Assembly (NCBI GenBank): GCA_041395865.1
Contig: JAWKZQ010000002.1
Coordinates: forward strand, 62,001 to 126,000
Direction: 5' to 3'
Length of the DNA: 64,000 nucleotides
Source of the DNA: IMCC2047 sp041395865
GTDB taxonomy: Bacteria; Pseudomonadota; Gammaproteobacteria; Pseudomonadales; IMCC2047
Shown: in pieces, positions 8,756-17,967 of the stretch
Position numbering within the stretch: the first letter of the stretch is position 1
Layout: every line of letters begins with the position of its first letter
The notes under the pieces: generated by a model
Told to the model about the DNA's origin: nothing
Database searches by the model: none
What the model saw: only the letters and a program-made list of their open reading frames with translations
Position numbers and translations under genes: made by a program

Positions 8756-9120
8756 TTGGACTTTTCAATGTGATGTTTAAAGTTCGCCACCACATCAAGG
8801 TTATGTACGATGGGAACGCGCGCTTCGTACACAACATCAATGGTAATCGTGCCTTTGTTCTTTTCGATAATAAAGGCGTCATCCGCCAGGGCCGTTGTAT
8901 AGTCGGCCGCCAGCTTACGGCGGATAAAGCTGCGAATTTCCGTTTTGCTTTTCGAATACAAATCCGGCTCTTCGCCCAGCGAAGTCACCGCTTTGCCAAT
9001 GGCGTAGTCATCGATGTAGAGGGGAACCAGCTTCAGGGCCAGGAACGCACCCGATATGACCAACAAAATTACCACCAGCATGCTCAACATGCTCATTCCA
9101 CGCTGTGACTTCATTTTCAC
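8752..9120 (-). CDS. DUF4845 family membrane protein
   Basis: 122 aa. The start MKMKSQRGMSMLSMLVVILLV carries one N-terminal membrane segment (about residues 9-28) resembling a pilin-like or signal anchor. The remainder is a small alpha/beta domain (KLVPLYIDDYAIGKAV, IRSFIRRKLAADYT). This is the DUF4845 protein regularly found between lepB and rnc in gammaproteobacteria. Its function is unknown and no catalytic motif is visible. It overlaps rnc by 4 bp and follows lepB by 62 bp. Confidence 0.88.
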   Translation of the reverse strand: MKMKSQRGMSMLSMLVVILLVISGAFLALKLVPLYIDDYAIGKAVTSLGEEPDLYSKSKTEIRSFIRRKLAADYTTALADDAFIIEKNKGTITIDVVYEARVPIVHNLDVVANFKHHIEKSK

Positions 9121-9182
9121 CTTTGATTCCCCTTAATATTCAGAAAGTTGGCACGCAACACTGCGCTTTTGTCTCTCTAAAT

Positions 9183-9995
9183 CTAGTCGATAGCACCAAC
9201 ATTGGCAAAGCTTGGCAGGCTCCAGAATTTGTTCCAGTGCATCCATACCAGTTGGGCTTTACCAACCACCATTTCATCGGGCACGTAGCCCCATACACGG
9301 CTGTCATTGCTGTTATCGCGATTATCGCCCATGACAAAATAATGACCCTCGGGAACCACCCACTCTTTGCCGGCCCGGGCCGGTGTGTAATCGCGGTAAA
9401 TTTCGTGTTTAACGCCTCCAAGCACCTCTTCAAGCAGCTGGATTTTGGGCTGTGACGGCGGCAAACGGGCAATAAGTTGCTGAGGCACCAGTTCGCCATT
9501 TACATAAAGCTGTTTCTGGACATAACGGATTCGATCACCCGGCAGGCCCACCACGCGCTTAATGTAATTGATGCTCGGATCATTGGGGTATTTGAAAACC
9601 AGCACATCGCCGCGTTGCGGGTCGTTCAGTGAAATCACTTTGGTGCCGATCACCGGCAGGCGAATACCATAGGTGAATTTATTCACCAGGATGAAATCAC
9701 CCACCTTCAGGGTCGGCAGCATTGACCCGGAGGGAATCTGGAACGGCTCGTAAAGAAAGGACCGCAGCACCAGCACCAGCGCCAGAACCGGGAAAAATGA
9801 GCGTGAGTACTCAACCCAGGCCGGTGCCTGGTATTCCTTTTCTGGTTCGCTGCCTTCGCGCTCTTCCCCAACGCCCTCAGCCGTTACCAATTGTTTGCGC
9901 CGTGGCGCCAGCCAGATAATATCCAGCAGCCAAATTGCACCCGTGGCGAACACCAGGATCACCAGGACCAGCGGAAAATTGATTTCAATACCCAT
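9183..9995 (-). CDS. lepB: Signal peptidase I
   Basis: 270 aa inner-membrane serine protease that removes signal peptides from exported proteins. There are two membrane spans (about residues 6-29 and 65-82). The catalytic serine is S91 in IPSGSMLPTL and the lysine is in YIKRVVGLPGD near residue 146. The box MGDNRDNSNDSR is typical of family S26. It is downstream of lepA with a 41-bp gap. Confidence 0.96.
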   Translation of the reverse strand: MGIEINFPLVLVILVFATGAIWLLDIIWLAPRRKQLVTAEGVGEEREGSEPEKEYQAPAWVEYSRSFFPVLALVLVLRSFLYEPFQIPSGSMLPTLKVGDFILVNKFTYGIRLPVIGTKVISLNDPQRGDVLVFKYPNDPSINYIKRVVGLPGDRIRYVQKQLYVNGELVPQQLIARLPPSQPKIQLLEEVLGGVKHEIYRDYTPARAGKEWVVPEGHYFVMGDNRDNSNDSRVWGYVPDEMVVGKAQLVWMHWNKFWSLPSFANVGAID

Positions 9996-10036
9996 GGGTT
10001 AATTCCAGTCTCCGTTACCGGCTTATTTATCCACTT

Positions 10037-11836
10037 TTACTTATCTACTTTCAACACGGCCAGGAAGGCTTCCTGTGGGATTTCCACACTGCCAACCTGT
10101 TTCATGCGCTTCTTGCCTTCTTTCTGTTTCTGCAACAGTTTCTTCTTACGGCTCACGTCGCCGCCGTAACATTTAGCCGTCACGTTTTTACGCAGCGCCT
10201 TCACCGTCTGGCGGGCCACAATCTGGTTGCCGACCGCCGCCTGAATAGCCACATCAAACATCTGGCGGGGAATCAATTCTTTCATTTTTTCGGTCAGCCC
10301 CATACCCTGCTTACGCACATCGTCACGGTGAACGATGATCGCCAGGGCATCCACCTTCTCGCCGTTAATCAGTACGTCAAGGCGCGCCAGGCTGGCCGGT
10401 TCAAAACGTTCGAAGCTGTAATCCAGCGAGGCATAGCCGCGACTCACGGACTTGAGGCGGTCGAAGAAGTCCATCACCACTTCGTTCATCGGCAACTCAT
10501 AGGTCAGCGAAACCTGGCCGGCCAGGAACTGCATGTCCTTCTGGATGCCCCGCTTTTCGACACACAGGGTAATCACATTGCCCAAATGATCCTGCGGTAC
10601 CAGGATATTCGCCCGCACGATCGGCTCGCGCATCTCTTCAATAATAGCAGGGTCCGGCAATTTCGACGGGTTATCCACCAGCAGCACTTCGCCGCGTTTG
10701 GTCACGACTTCGTAAACAACGGTCGGCGCGGTGGTAATCAGGTCCAGGTCGTACTCGCGCTCCAGGCGCTCCTGGATGATTTCCATGTGCAACATGCCCA
10801 GGAAACCGCAGCGAAAGCCGAAACCCAAGGCGTCAGAGCTTTCCGGCTCGTAAAACAGGGAGGCGTCGTTCAGGCTCAATTTGGCGAGCGCATCGCGGAA
10901 GTCCTCGTAATCGTCGGAGCTGACCGGGAACATACCGGCATAAACCTGCGGCTTAACTTTCTGGAAACCGGGCAACGGTTTTGTATCCGGATGCTTGGAA
11001 CTGATCAGGGTATCCCCCACGGGCGCGCCGTGGATATCCTTGATACCGGCCACCACAAAGCCCACTTCACCGGCTTCGAGAAGATCGGTGTCTTTGCGTT
11101 TCGGCGTAAAAATACCGGCCCGGTCCACCTGGTAGCTCTGGCCCGTGGATTTAACGGTAATCTTGTCCTTCTTGCGCAAAACACCCTGGGTAACCCTGAC
11201 CAGCGACACGATGCCCAGGTAATTATCGAACCAGGAATCGATGATCAGTGCCTGCAGGGGTTCGTTACGGTCGCCCTCTGGTGGCGGCACCAAGGCAACG
11301 ATTTCCTCCAGCGCATCTTCAATGCCCATGCCGGTTTTAGCGCTGACGGCAACCGCCTGCTGGGCGTCAATACCGATCACCTCTTCGATCTCGGCTTTAA
11401 CACGGTCGGGTTCGGCCTGTGGCAAGTCCATCTTATTCAGCACCGGCACCACTTCCAGCCCCATCTCGATGGCGGTATAACAGTTGGCCACCGACTGGGC
11501 TTCCACCCCCTGCGCAGCATCCACGACCAGCAGCGCACCTTCACAGGATGCCAGCGAACGCGATACCTCATAGGTAAAGTCCACATGCCCGGGCGTATCA
11601 ATGAAATTCAGCTGGTAGATCTGGCCATCGCGCGCCTTGTAGTTCAGGGTCACACTTTGGGATTTAATGGTGATCCCCCGCTCACGCTCGATATCCATTG
11701 AGTCGAGCACCTGGCTGGACATTTCACGGTCCGTCAGGCCGCCACAATGCTGAATAAAACGATCCGCCAGCGTCGACTTGCCATGGTCGATATGGGCAAT
11801 AATGGAGAAGTTGCGAATATGGGTTAAATCTGTCAC
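10037..11836 (-). CDS. lepA: Elongation factor 4 (LepA)
   Basis: 599 aa, the full LepA length. It is a ribosome-associated translational GTPase linked to back-translocation and initiation or 30S biogenesis. Motifs include AHIDHGKSTLADR (G1), RERGITIKSQ, DTPGHVDF (G3) and NKMDLP (G4). The LepA-specific C-terminal domain ends with the basic tail GDVSRKKKLLQKQKEGKKRM. It is the first gene of the leftward lepA-pdxJ run. Confidence 0.97.
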   Translation of the reverse strand: MTDLTHIRNFSIIAHIDHGKSTLADRFIQHCGGLTDREMSSQVLDSMDIERERGITIKSQSVTLNYKARDGQIYQLNFIDTPGHVDFTYEVSRSLASCEGALLVVDAAQGVEAQSVANCYTAIEMGLEVVPVLNKMDLPQAEPDRVKAEIEEVIGIDAQQAVAVSAKTGMGIEDALEEIVALVPPPEGDRNEPLQALIIDSWFDNYLGIVSLVRVTQGVLRKKDKITVKSTGQSYQVDRAGIFTPKRKDTDLLEAGEVGFVVAGIKDIHGAPVGDTLISSKHPDTKPLPGFQKVKPQVYAGMFPVSSDDYEDFRDALAKLSLNDASLFYEPESSDALGFGFRCGFLGMLHMEIIQERLEREYDLDLITTAPTVVYEVVTKRGEVLLVDNPSKLPDPAIIEEMREPIVRANILVPQDHLGNVITLCVEKRGIQKDMQFLAGQVSLTYELPMNEVVMDFFDRLKSVSRGYASLDYSFERFEPASLARLDVLINGEKVDALAIIVHRDDVRKQGMGLTEKMKELIPRQMFDVAIQAAVGNQIVARQTVKALRKNVTAKCYGGDVSRKKKLLQKQKEGKKRMKQVGSVEIPQEAFLAVLKVDK

Positions 11837-11934
11837 AGAAAGGGCGCCAGTAAATGTAAAAATTTGGCTGGCAAGTCTACAGGATTTACACGATGTCTGC
11901 TATGTGAAAACCGCCTAAACACTGGGGGAAGGAA

Positions 11935-11963
11935 GCACCGAACCCGCTTGGCGGGTTCGGTGC
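11935..11963 (-). terminator. Strong stem-loop after the MucD-type protease gene
   Basis: Perfect 13-bp stem (GCACCGAACCCGC) with a TTG loop and an exactly complementary right arm, 22 bp past the stop of the protease gene. The T-tract on the leftward strand is weak (TTCCTTCC), so termination is likely but not textbook. Confidence 0.6.
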
Positions 11964-11984
11964 CCATACGGCATGAAATAATGT

Positions 11985-13388
11985 TTATCCGGTGATTTTC
12001 ATCGGCACAAAAACAGGTCGCCCCTGACGCACAATGCGTACCGGCACCATGTCACCCTCTTCGAGTTCGTCAACGATCTTTTTGAAGCCCCGAACCGAGT
12101 CGATGGGCTCGCCGTTGATCAGGGTAATCACGTCGCCGCGCCGCAAGCCTGCCTGCGCCGCATCGCCCTGTTTAACGTCTACAATCAGAATACCTTCGCT
12201 GACGCCGGTTCGTTCGCGTTGCGCATCGTCCATGTTAATCACACGAATACCCAAGCGTTCGATTTCACCCTGACTGGAGGTTTTCGGAGTACTTTCGACG
12301 GCAGGATCCGTAGGCAGCTCACCCACTTCGACACGCAGGGTTTTTGTTTTGCCATTGCGGAATACCTTAACCGGCACTTCCGTACCCGCCTTAATGGCGC
12401 CCACCAGGTGCGGTAAATCAGATGACAACGTCACCTCTTTGCCGTTAAAGCTGAGAATAATATCGCTGACCTTTAGACCGGCTTTTTCCGCGGGACTATC
12501 GGGAACAACGCGCGTCACAGCGGCGCCCGCCGGATCGCGCAAGCCAAAGGATTGCGCCAGTTGACGGCTGACATCCTGAATTTCAACGCCTAACCAGCCG
12601 CGGCTCACTTCGCCTTTGGTTTTAAGCTGTTCGGCCACATCCATGGCAACGCTCATGGGAATGGCAAAGGACAACCCCATGTAGCCGCCGGTGCGGGTAA
12701 CAATCAGGGTGTTAATGCCCACGACTTTGCCTTCAAGGTTAAACAAGGGGCCGCCGGAATTACCGGGGTTAATGGCAACGTCCGTCTGGATAAAGGGCAC
12801 ATAGCTGTCACGAAATGCCGTACGGCCGGTGGCGCTAACGATGCCAGCGGTAACCGAATAATCAAAGCCCAGCGGCGAGCCGATCGCCATCACCCATTCG
12901 CCGACTTCGATATCGTCAGGGTCAGCCAGCTCCACCACCGGCAAATCCTCTGCATCAATTTTCAGCAGCGCCAGATCGGAGCGCGGATCCAACCCCACCA
13001 CTTCGGCTTCAAATTCGTGACGGTCCACCAGGCGCACCATCACTTTATCCGCCCCTTCAACCACATGGTTGTTGGTAAGAATGTATCCGTCCTCGGAAAT
13101 AATAAAGCCGGAACCCAGCGAAGGGCGCTTACGCGGTTGCGGATGCCCCTGTTGTAATTCAGGGATCAACTGGCGAAAAATATCGGGCAACTGCTGATAC
13201 ATATCCGGTTGAATCCCGGTCTGCTGGGAGCGGGTTTCCTGAATAGCACTGATATTAACAACAGAGGGCTTCAGACGGTCAGCAAGCTCAGTAAAGTCAG
13301 GTAAGGAACCCGCCTGGGAAGACACCGAAAAGCTTAGAGCCAAAAGGCCGAAAAAAAACAGGTAAAGGTTGCGTGTTGCGCGCAGCAT
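11985..13388 (-). CDS. mucD: Periplasmic HtrA/DegP-family serine protease (MucD type)
   Basis: About 467 aa from the ATG at 13386-13388, which has GGAGACG upstream and begins MLRATRN with a signal peptide ending near SQAGS. An in-frame start 8 codons further upstream lacks such a site. The trypsin-like triad is visible: H in LTNNHVVEG, D in DPRSDLALLKI, S in NPGNSGGPLF. Two PDZ domains follow (GWLGVEIQDVSRQL and GIRVINMDDAQRE). It degrades or refolds damaged envelope proteins. In Pseudomonas this gene ends the algU-mucA-mucB operon. Here no sigma or anti-sigma gene is adjacent and the upstream neighbour is a PerM-like gene. Confidence 0.88.
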   Translation of the reverse strand: MLRATRNLYLFFFGLLALSFSVSSQAGSLPDFTELADRLKPSVVNISAIQETRSQQTGIQPDMYQQLPDIFRQLIPELQQGHPQPRKRPSLGSGFIISEDGYILTNNHVVEGADKVMVRLVDRHEFEAEVVGLDPRSDLALLKIDAEDLPVVELADPDDIEVGEWVMAIGSPLGFDYSVTAGIVSATGRTAFRDSYVPFIQTDVAINPGNSGGPLFNLEGKVVGINTLIVTRTGGYMGLSFAIPMSVAMDVAEQLKTKGEVSRGWLGVEIQDVSRQLAQSFGLRDPAGAAVTRVVPDSPAEKAGLKVSDIILSFNGKEVTLSSDLPHLVGAIKAGTEVPVKVFRNGKTKTLRVEVGELPTDPAVESTPKTSSQGEIERLGIRVINMDDAQRERTGVSEGILIVDVKQGDAAQAGLRRGDVITLINGEPIDSVRGFKKIVDELEEGDMVPVRIVRQGRPVFVPMKITG

Positions 13389-13448
13389 AACGTCTCCATC
13401 ACAAAAGATCATTGGATAGTCAGCCCCGGTCGAAATTGCAGACGAACT

Positions 13449-13480
13449 GGGCTTTTCTGATACAACATCCAGAAAAGCCC
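13449..13480 (-). other. Inverted repeat between perM-like gene and protease gene
   Basis: Arms GGGCTTTTCTG and CAGAAAAGCCC (11 bp each) are separated by 10 bp in the 186-bp gap. No T-tract follows on either strand, so it may be an inefficient terminator for the upstream gene or an mRNA leader structure for the protease. Confidence 0.4.
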
Positions 13481-13574
13481 GTCACAGCAGGTATCTCCAA
13501 GGCCCCTGAACGGTTGATAAGACACAGGGCTGGCTGGCGAAGTTCCACACCGAACGGGGGAATTTCGCAAAGGG

Positions 13575-14651
13575 TCACTCCTTGAGTGTCTCAGCCTCCT
13601 GAGGTGCCCCGCGCGGCCAGGCGTTCAACACCGCCTGTATGAGGGTCGCCAGGGGAATGGCGAAGAAGACACCCCACAGTCCCCAGATACTGCCAAAAAA
13701 CAGCACCGCCACAATAATGGCGACCGGGTGCAGGTTAACCACCTCGGAAAACAGGAAAGGCACCAGCACATTGCCGTCGAGCGCCTGGATAATGCCGTAG
13801 GCCAGCATCAGGTAGAAAAAGTCCGAGGTCCAGCCCCATTGAAACGCACCAATCAGCGCAACCGGCACAGTGACTACGGCCGCCCCGATGTAGGGCACAA
13901 TCACCGACAGGCCCACCAGGATCGCCAGCAAGGCCGCATAGTTCAAGCCCATAAAAGCAAAGACCACGTAGCTCACGGCGCCCACAATCACGATTTCAAT
14001 GGCTTTACCCCGAATGTAATTGGCAATTTGCGCATCCATTTCCTGCCAAACCTTATTCATCAGGGTGCGCTCACGGGGCAGCATTCTGGAGAACCACTGG
14101 CTGATCACTTCCTTATCCTTAAGGAAGAAGAACACCAGGATGGGCACCAGGATCAGGTAAATCAGGATCGTGACCAGGTTGGTAATCGTCGACAGGGAAT
14201 GCGACAAAACCCACTGTCCCATCTGAGCCAACTCGTTACCGGCAGCCCCCATCCAGGCCTTGATCTGGGTTTCGCTGATTAATTCGGGATACTTTTCAGG
14301 CAGCCCCTGCAACAGGGCCTGGCCCCTTTCCAGCATACGCGGCAATTCACCGAACAGGCTGACCATCTGCCCCCAAACCAGCGGCAACAGCAGGAAAATG
14401 ACCGCCAGCAAAAAGCTGAGGAACAGGGCAAAGACCAGCGCTACCGCCAGCAGGTGAGGCACCCTGCGGGCTTTTAACATGCTCACCAGCCCCTGCATCA
14501 AAAAAGCCAGCACAATACCGACGATCACCGGGCCGAGAATGCCGCCAATGGTGAGAATAATGGCAAACAGCCCCACCAGCAGCACAAACAGGATCATCGC
14601 CTCTTCGTTAGAGAAGTAGCGTTCAAACCAGTCTTTGAAAACCTTGATCAT
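13575..14651 (-). CDS. PerM/AI-2E family membrane permease
   Basis: 358 aa. This is an AI-2E transporter-family (PF01594-type) inner-membrane protein with about 7-8 hydrophobic segments, including paired N-terminal helices (ILFVLLVGLFAIILTIGGIL) and the conserved loop VPYIGA. The C-terminal HPVAIIVAVLFFGSIWGLWGVFFAIP is the family signature. The substrate cannot be deduced, since the family includes transporters of signals, ions and unknown solutes. Its ATG overlaps the TAA of the TusA-like gene (TAATG). Confidence 0.88.
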   Translation of the reverse strand: MIKVFKDWFERYFSNEEAMILFVLLVGLFAIILTIGGILGPVIVGIVLAFLMQGLVSMLKARRVPHLLAVALVFALFLSFLLAVIFLLLPLVWGQMVSLFGELPRMLERGQALLQGLPEKYPELISETQIKAWMGAAGNELAQMGQWVLSHSLSTITNLVTILIYLILVPILVFFFLKDKEVISQWFSRMLPRERTLMNKVWQEMDAQIANYIRGKAIEIVIVGAVSYVVFAFMGLNYAALLAILVGLSVIVPYIGAAVVTVPVALIGAFQWGWTSDFFYLMLAYGIIQALDGNVLVPFLFSEVVNLHPVAIIVAVLFFGSIWGLWGVFFAIPLATLIQAVLNAWPRGAPQEAETLKE

Positions 14652-14905
14652 TATTCACCACGTTCCATCAAGTACCAGAAAACACCGTTCTCTTCCCAGG
14701 CTTCGATCATTTTATGGGACGTATGATCCACATAGGCCTGGAAGTCACGTTGTGACCCGGGGTCAGTGGCGCTGACTTTAAGCACCTCGCCAACCTCAAG
14801 TTCACCCAACGCCTTTTTTGCCTTCAACAAGGGCAATGGACAACGCAATCCCGTTACATCCAGGTGCCGGGCAAAACTTTCTCGTAAATCTGCCATTGTA
14901 TGCAT
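14651..14905 (-). CDS. TusA/SirA-family sulfur carrier protein
   Basis: About 84 aa. The conserved LRCPLPLLKAKKAL holds the active cysteine of the CPxP motif that carries persulfide sulfur in TusA-like proteins, and a C-terminal aromatic strand (GVFWYLMER) follows. I start at ATG 14905 (MHTMADLRES), 4 nt after a GGAAAAG. ATG 14896 and a longer frame from 14953 (MRDKYWYD) with a GAGG site are alternatives. It overlaps the permease gene, a common pairing in this group. It may serve a general sulfur-transfer role rather than TusA proper. Confidence 0.85.
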   Translation of the reverse strand: MHTMADLRESFARHLDVTGLRCPLPLLKAKKALGELEVGEVLKVSATDPGSQRDFQAYVDHTSHKMIEAWEENGVFWYLMERGE

Positions 14906-15068
14906 CTTTTCCAAATAAATTCCCGCTGCATCATACCAATATTTGTCCCTCATGCTATAGCCTCAACCGGGCAATGCTGCCATCATGTGCCCTATAGGGA
15001 CATCAGGCAGTTGAAACCATCACCATGGACAGATGTCTCAAAGCTGCCCCAACATCACAAATTAAACA

Positions 15069-16586
15069 ATGCACCAAAAATCAAATCCGGAATTGCCACC
15101 CGCACAGCGTGGCCTCACAAAAAAGGGCCCGCATCGCGGCAAACGCCTGCTACTGGGGCTGCTTATCAGCCTCGCGCTCCCGGCAACACTTTCAACCACA
15201 CAGGCCTCGGAACTACCGGTGCTGGGCGACCGGGCTTCAGCCACGGTATCCCTGGATCAGGAACACAAAATGGGTCGCGCCTGGCTGAAGGCCCTGCGCA
15301 GTCAAACCCGGGAAATCGAAGATCCCCTGCTACACGACTATGTCGAGCACTTGCTTTACCGGCTTGCCGAGAACAGCCAGTTGCAGGATCGTCGCCTGGA
15401 GCTGGTCGTGGTGGACAACCCGGCGCTTAACGCCTTTGCGGTCCCCGGCGGAATCGTCGGCGTTAACGGCGGCCTGTTCCTGTATGCTCAAACCGAGCAG
15501 GAATTCGCCTCTGTGCTCGCACACGAATTGGCGCACCTTAGCCAGCGGCACTATTCGCGCGCCGTTGAAGCCGCCCAACGCACCGCCTTGCCCAACATGG
15601 CCGCCCTGCTCGCCAGTATCATTGTCGCCGCAACCGTTGGCGGCGATGCCGGCATTGCCGCTATTTCAGCGACCCAGGCCGCCGTACTCGACCAGCAACT
15701 GCGGTTCAGCCGCGAAAATGAACGCGAAGCGGACCGCATTGGTTTCCAGACCCTGGTAAACGCCGGCATGGACCCCAAAGCCATGGCAAGCATGTTTGAG
15801 CGCATGCTGATGACACAGCGCCTGGCTGGCAGCCGGCCGCCGGAATTCCTGCTGACTCACCCGGTTACCGAGTCGCGGGTTGCCGATGCCCGCAGCCGCG
15901 CCGAACAGCTGCCAACGCACGCCAACCTCGTTCAGGAAAGCCTCGAATACCAACTGATGCGCAACCGTGTCCGCCTCGCCTTTGACGAGGAACCCAGCCA
16001 CGCCATCAAGGTTTTTGAGTCGGAGCTGGACAATAAAAACGATCGGGTTAAAACGGCGGCCCAATACGGGCTCGCGCTTGCCTACGCCAAGGCAGGTCAG
16101 GACAGCAAAGCCAATGCGACGTTGAAGCCCCTGCTGGACAGCGAGCCGAACCGTATCAGCTATATTGTTGCCTTCGCTGAGATCAATAGCCGCTCGCAAT
16201 CCCAGTCCGACGTGGAGGCCCTGCTCAGGAAACACCTGGCGCTCAACCCGGATAATTATGCCCTGTCGATGGCACTGGCACGTTGTCTATCCGCTAAACA
16301 GGATTATGCGGCGGCACGCAGCCTGTTGGAAAAAATCAGCCAGCAGCGCCCTAACGATCCGGCTGTGTGGTTCAAGCTCGCCGAAGCCAACGGTTTTACC
16401 CATAATACAATTGGCATTCACCTGGCCAGCGCCGAATACTATATCCTTAAGGGAAATATGGATCAGGCAATGCAGCAACTGGATTATGCCTACCAGAAAT
16501 CCGATAAGAGTTTTCAGCTGACGACCCTGATTGAAAAGCGCAAAGCCGACATTCAAGCTTATCGTGAAGAGTTGGAGCTGTTTTAG
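15069..16586 (+). CDS. bepA: BepA-like periplasmic M48 metalloprotease with TPR repeats
   Basis: 505 aa. The N-terminal signal sequence (basic run, then LLLGLLISLALPATLS) is cleaved around TQASE. The M48 zinc motif is HELAHLSQRH, and the third ligand glutamate lies in NEREADRIG. The second half is TPR-like (alternating helices from about residue 300). BepA/YfgC assists LptD and BAM assembly at the outer membrane and degrades stalled substrates. It starts a rightward run and its stop overlaps the GTG of slyX. The start lacks a strong ribosome site; no better ATG is evident. Confidence 0.85.
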   Translation: MHQKSNPELPPAQRGLTKKGPHRGKRLLLGLLISLALPATLSTTQASELPVLGDRASATVSLDQEHKMGRAWLKALRSQTREIEDPLLHDYVEHLLYRLAENSQLQDRRLELVVVDNPALNAFAVPGGIVGVNGGLFLYAQTEQEFASVLAHELAHLSQRHYSRAVEAAQRTALPNMAALLASIIVAATVGGDAGIAAISATQAAVLDQQLRFSRENEREADRIGFQTLVNAGMDPKAMASMFERMLMTQRLAGSRPPEFLLTHPVTESRVADARSRAEQLPTHANLVQESLEYQLMRNRVRLAFDEEPSHAIKVFESELDNKNDRVKTAAQYGLALAYAKAGQDSKANATLKPLLDSEPNRISYIVAFAEINSRSQSQSDVEALLRKHLALNPDNYALSMALARCLSAKQDYAAARSLLEKISQQRPNDPAVWFKLAEANGFTHNTIGIHLASAEYYILKGNMDQAMQQLDYAYQKSDKSFQLTTLIEKRKADIQAYREELELF

Positions 16587-16792
16587 TGAACGAAGAACGA
16601 CTTATCGACCTAGAAACCAAGGTAGCCTATCAGGAACAAGCCATCGGCGATCTCAGCGATGTCATCTACCGTCAGCAGAAACAAATCGACCAACTGGAAC
16701 GGCTTTGTAACACACTCACAGACCGTGTTCAGGAGATGGCCGAAGCCGCCGGCTCCGACAAGGGTGGTTACGAGAAGCCACCCCATTACTAG
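16586..16792 (+). CDS. slyX: SlyX family protein
   Basis: 68 aa coiled-coil protein with an alternative GTG start that overlaps the preceding TAG (TAGTG). The family pattern is clear: ERLIDLETKVAYQEQ, then LSDVIYRQQKQIDQLE, and the C-terminal PPHY. Biochemical role unknown. Confidence 0.9.
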   Translation: MNEERLIDLETKVAYQEQAIGDLSDVIYRQQKQIDQLERLCNTLTDRVQEMAEAAGSDKGGYEKPPHY

Positions 16793-16825
16793 CGGCCATT
16801 TAGCCTGCTTTGCAATCTCACCATC

Positions 16826-17959
16826 ATGAGCAACTTCCCGCCTGAGCACAGCCCTTCGCAACTTTACCTGCAAGCCACCAACCAGGGCCGGATTGAGTTT
16901 GACGCCGCCCAGCAGCAGGCCGTTGAAGCGCTTAACCAGCTTTTCAAGCAGCTTGATGCATCGTGCCATTCAACACCCTGCGGTTTGTATCTCTGGGGCC
17001 AAGTGGGCCGCGGCAAAACCTTTTTAATGGATCTTTTCTGCAGTGCCTTGCCAAGCCAGGCGGTATGGCGGATTCATTTTCACCGTTTTATGGCCTGGGT
17101 CCACCAGCGCCTGACGCACTACGCCGGACGGAAAAACCCCTTAAAACTGGTGGCCCGCGATATTGCCCGCAAATACCGGGTCCTGTGTTTCGACGAACTC
17201 TTTGTCAGCGACATCGGCGATGCCATGTTGCTGGGTAACCTGTTCGCAAACCTGTTCAGTCACCGGGTCACACTGGTCGCCACCAGCAATATCCCCATCA
17301 ATGAACTCTATCGGGACGGTTTGCAACGCGAACGTTTCCTGCCAGCCATCCAGGCGCTGCAATCAAACACCCGTAGCCTGCACCTGGACGGCAAACGGGA
17401 CCACCGCACCCGCGATCTGAAACATACGCCCATTTATTTTTCTGAGCTACCGCCCAGCCTGTTGGAAAAGCTCGGGTTACCCGATCCAATGCGCGGCCAA
17501 CACAGTATTGAAGTGCTGGGGCGTACCATTCCAACGCAGGGAGCCAGCGAGCGAAGCCTGCACTGCTCCTTCCACCAGCTTTGCGAGGGCAATCGCAGCC
17601 ACCTGGACTATATCCAACTGGCGAAACGCTATACGGATGTCCTGTTAACCGACATTCCGCCGCTCAGCGGTAAAACCTACGAGCGAATCAAGGCACGGGG
17701 TACCGAAGAGGCCACCCTCACCGCCACCACAACTGGCGCCCGCGAAATCCAACTGGCACGAAAGGACGACGCCGTACGACGCTTTATCAGCCTGGTGGAT
17801 GAGTTTTACGAACGTAAGGTAAACCTCTACCTCGTCAGCAAGACGCCCCTGGAATCCCTTTACACAGAGGGCAGTCTCACCTTTGAGTTCCAGCGCACCA
17901 AAAGCCGCCTGACGGAAATGGCCTCCCAGGAATACCTGCAACTTGCCCATCAACCCTAA
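16826..17959 (+). CDS. zapE: Cell division ATPase ZapE (AFG1-like)
   Basis: 377 aa AFG1-family AAA-type ATPase. The P-loop is WGQVGRGKTFLMD (about residues 57-69). Walker B is LCFDELFVSDIGDAMLL, followed by sensor segment VTLVATSNIP with INELYRDGLQRERFLP. ZapE associates with FtsZ at constriction in E. coli. It is 33 bp after slyX and 8 bp before the nucleosidase gene, suggesting one transcript. Confidence 0.92.
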   Translation: MSNFPPEHSPSQLYLQATNQGRIEFDAAQQQAVEALNQLFKQLDASCHSTPCGLYLWGQVGRGKTFLMDLFCSALPSQAVWRIHFHRFMAWVHQRLTHYAGRKNPLKLVARDIARKYRVLCFDELFVSDIGDAMLLGNLFANLFSHRVTLVATSNIPINELYRDGLQRERFLPAIQALQSNTRSLHLDGKRDHRTRDLKHTPIYFSELPPSLLEKLGLPDPMRGQHSIEVLGRTIPTQGASERSLHCSFHQLCEGNRSHLDYIQLAKRYTDVLLTDIPPLSGKTYERIKARGTEEATLTATTTGAREIQLARKDDAVRRFISLVDEFYERKVNLYLVSKTPLESLYTEGSLTFEFQRTKSRLTEMASQEYLQLAHQP

Positions 17960-17967
17960 AACGACCT

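Noticed and set aside
10328..11701. 457-codon open frame antisense to lepA
   Set aside because: It lies entirely within lepA, whose family is unambiguous, and its translation has no domain. Long antisense frames are expected in GC-rich coding DNA.
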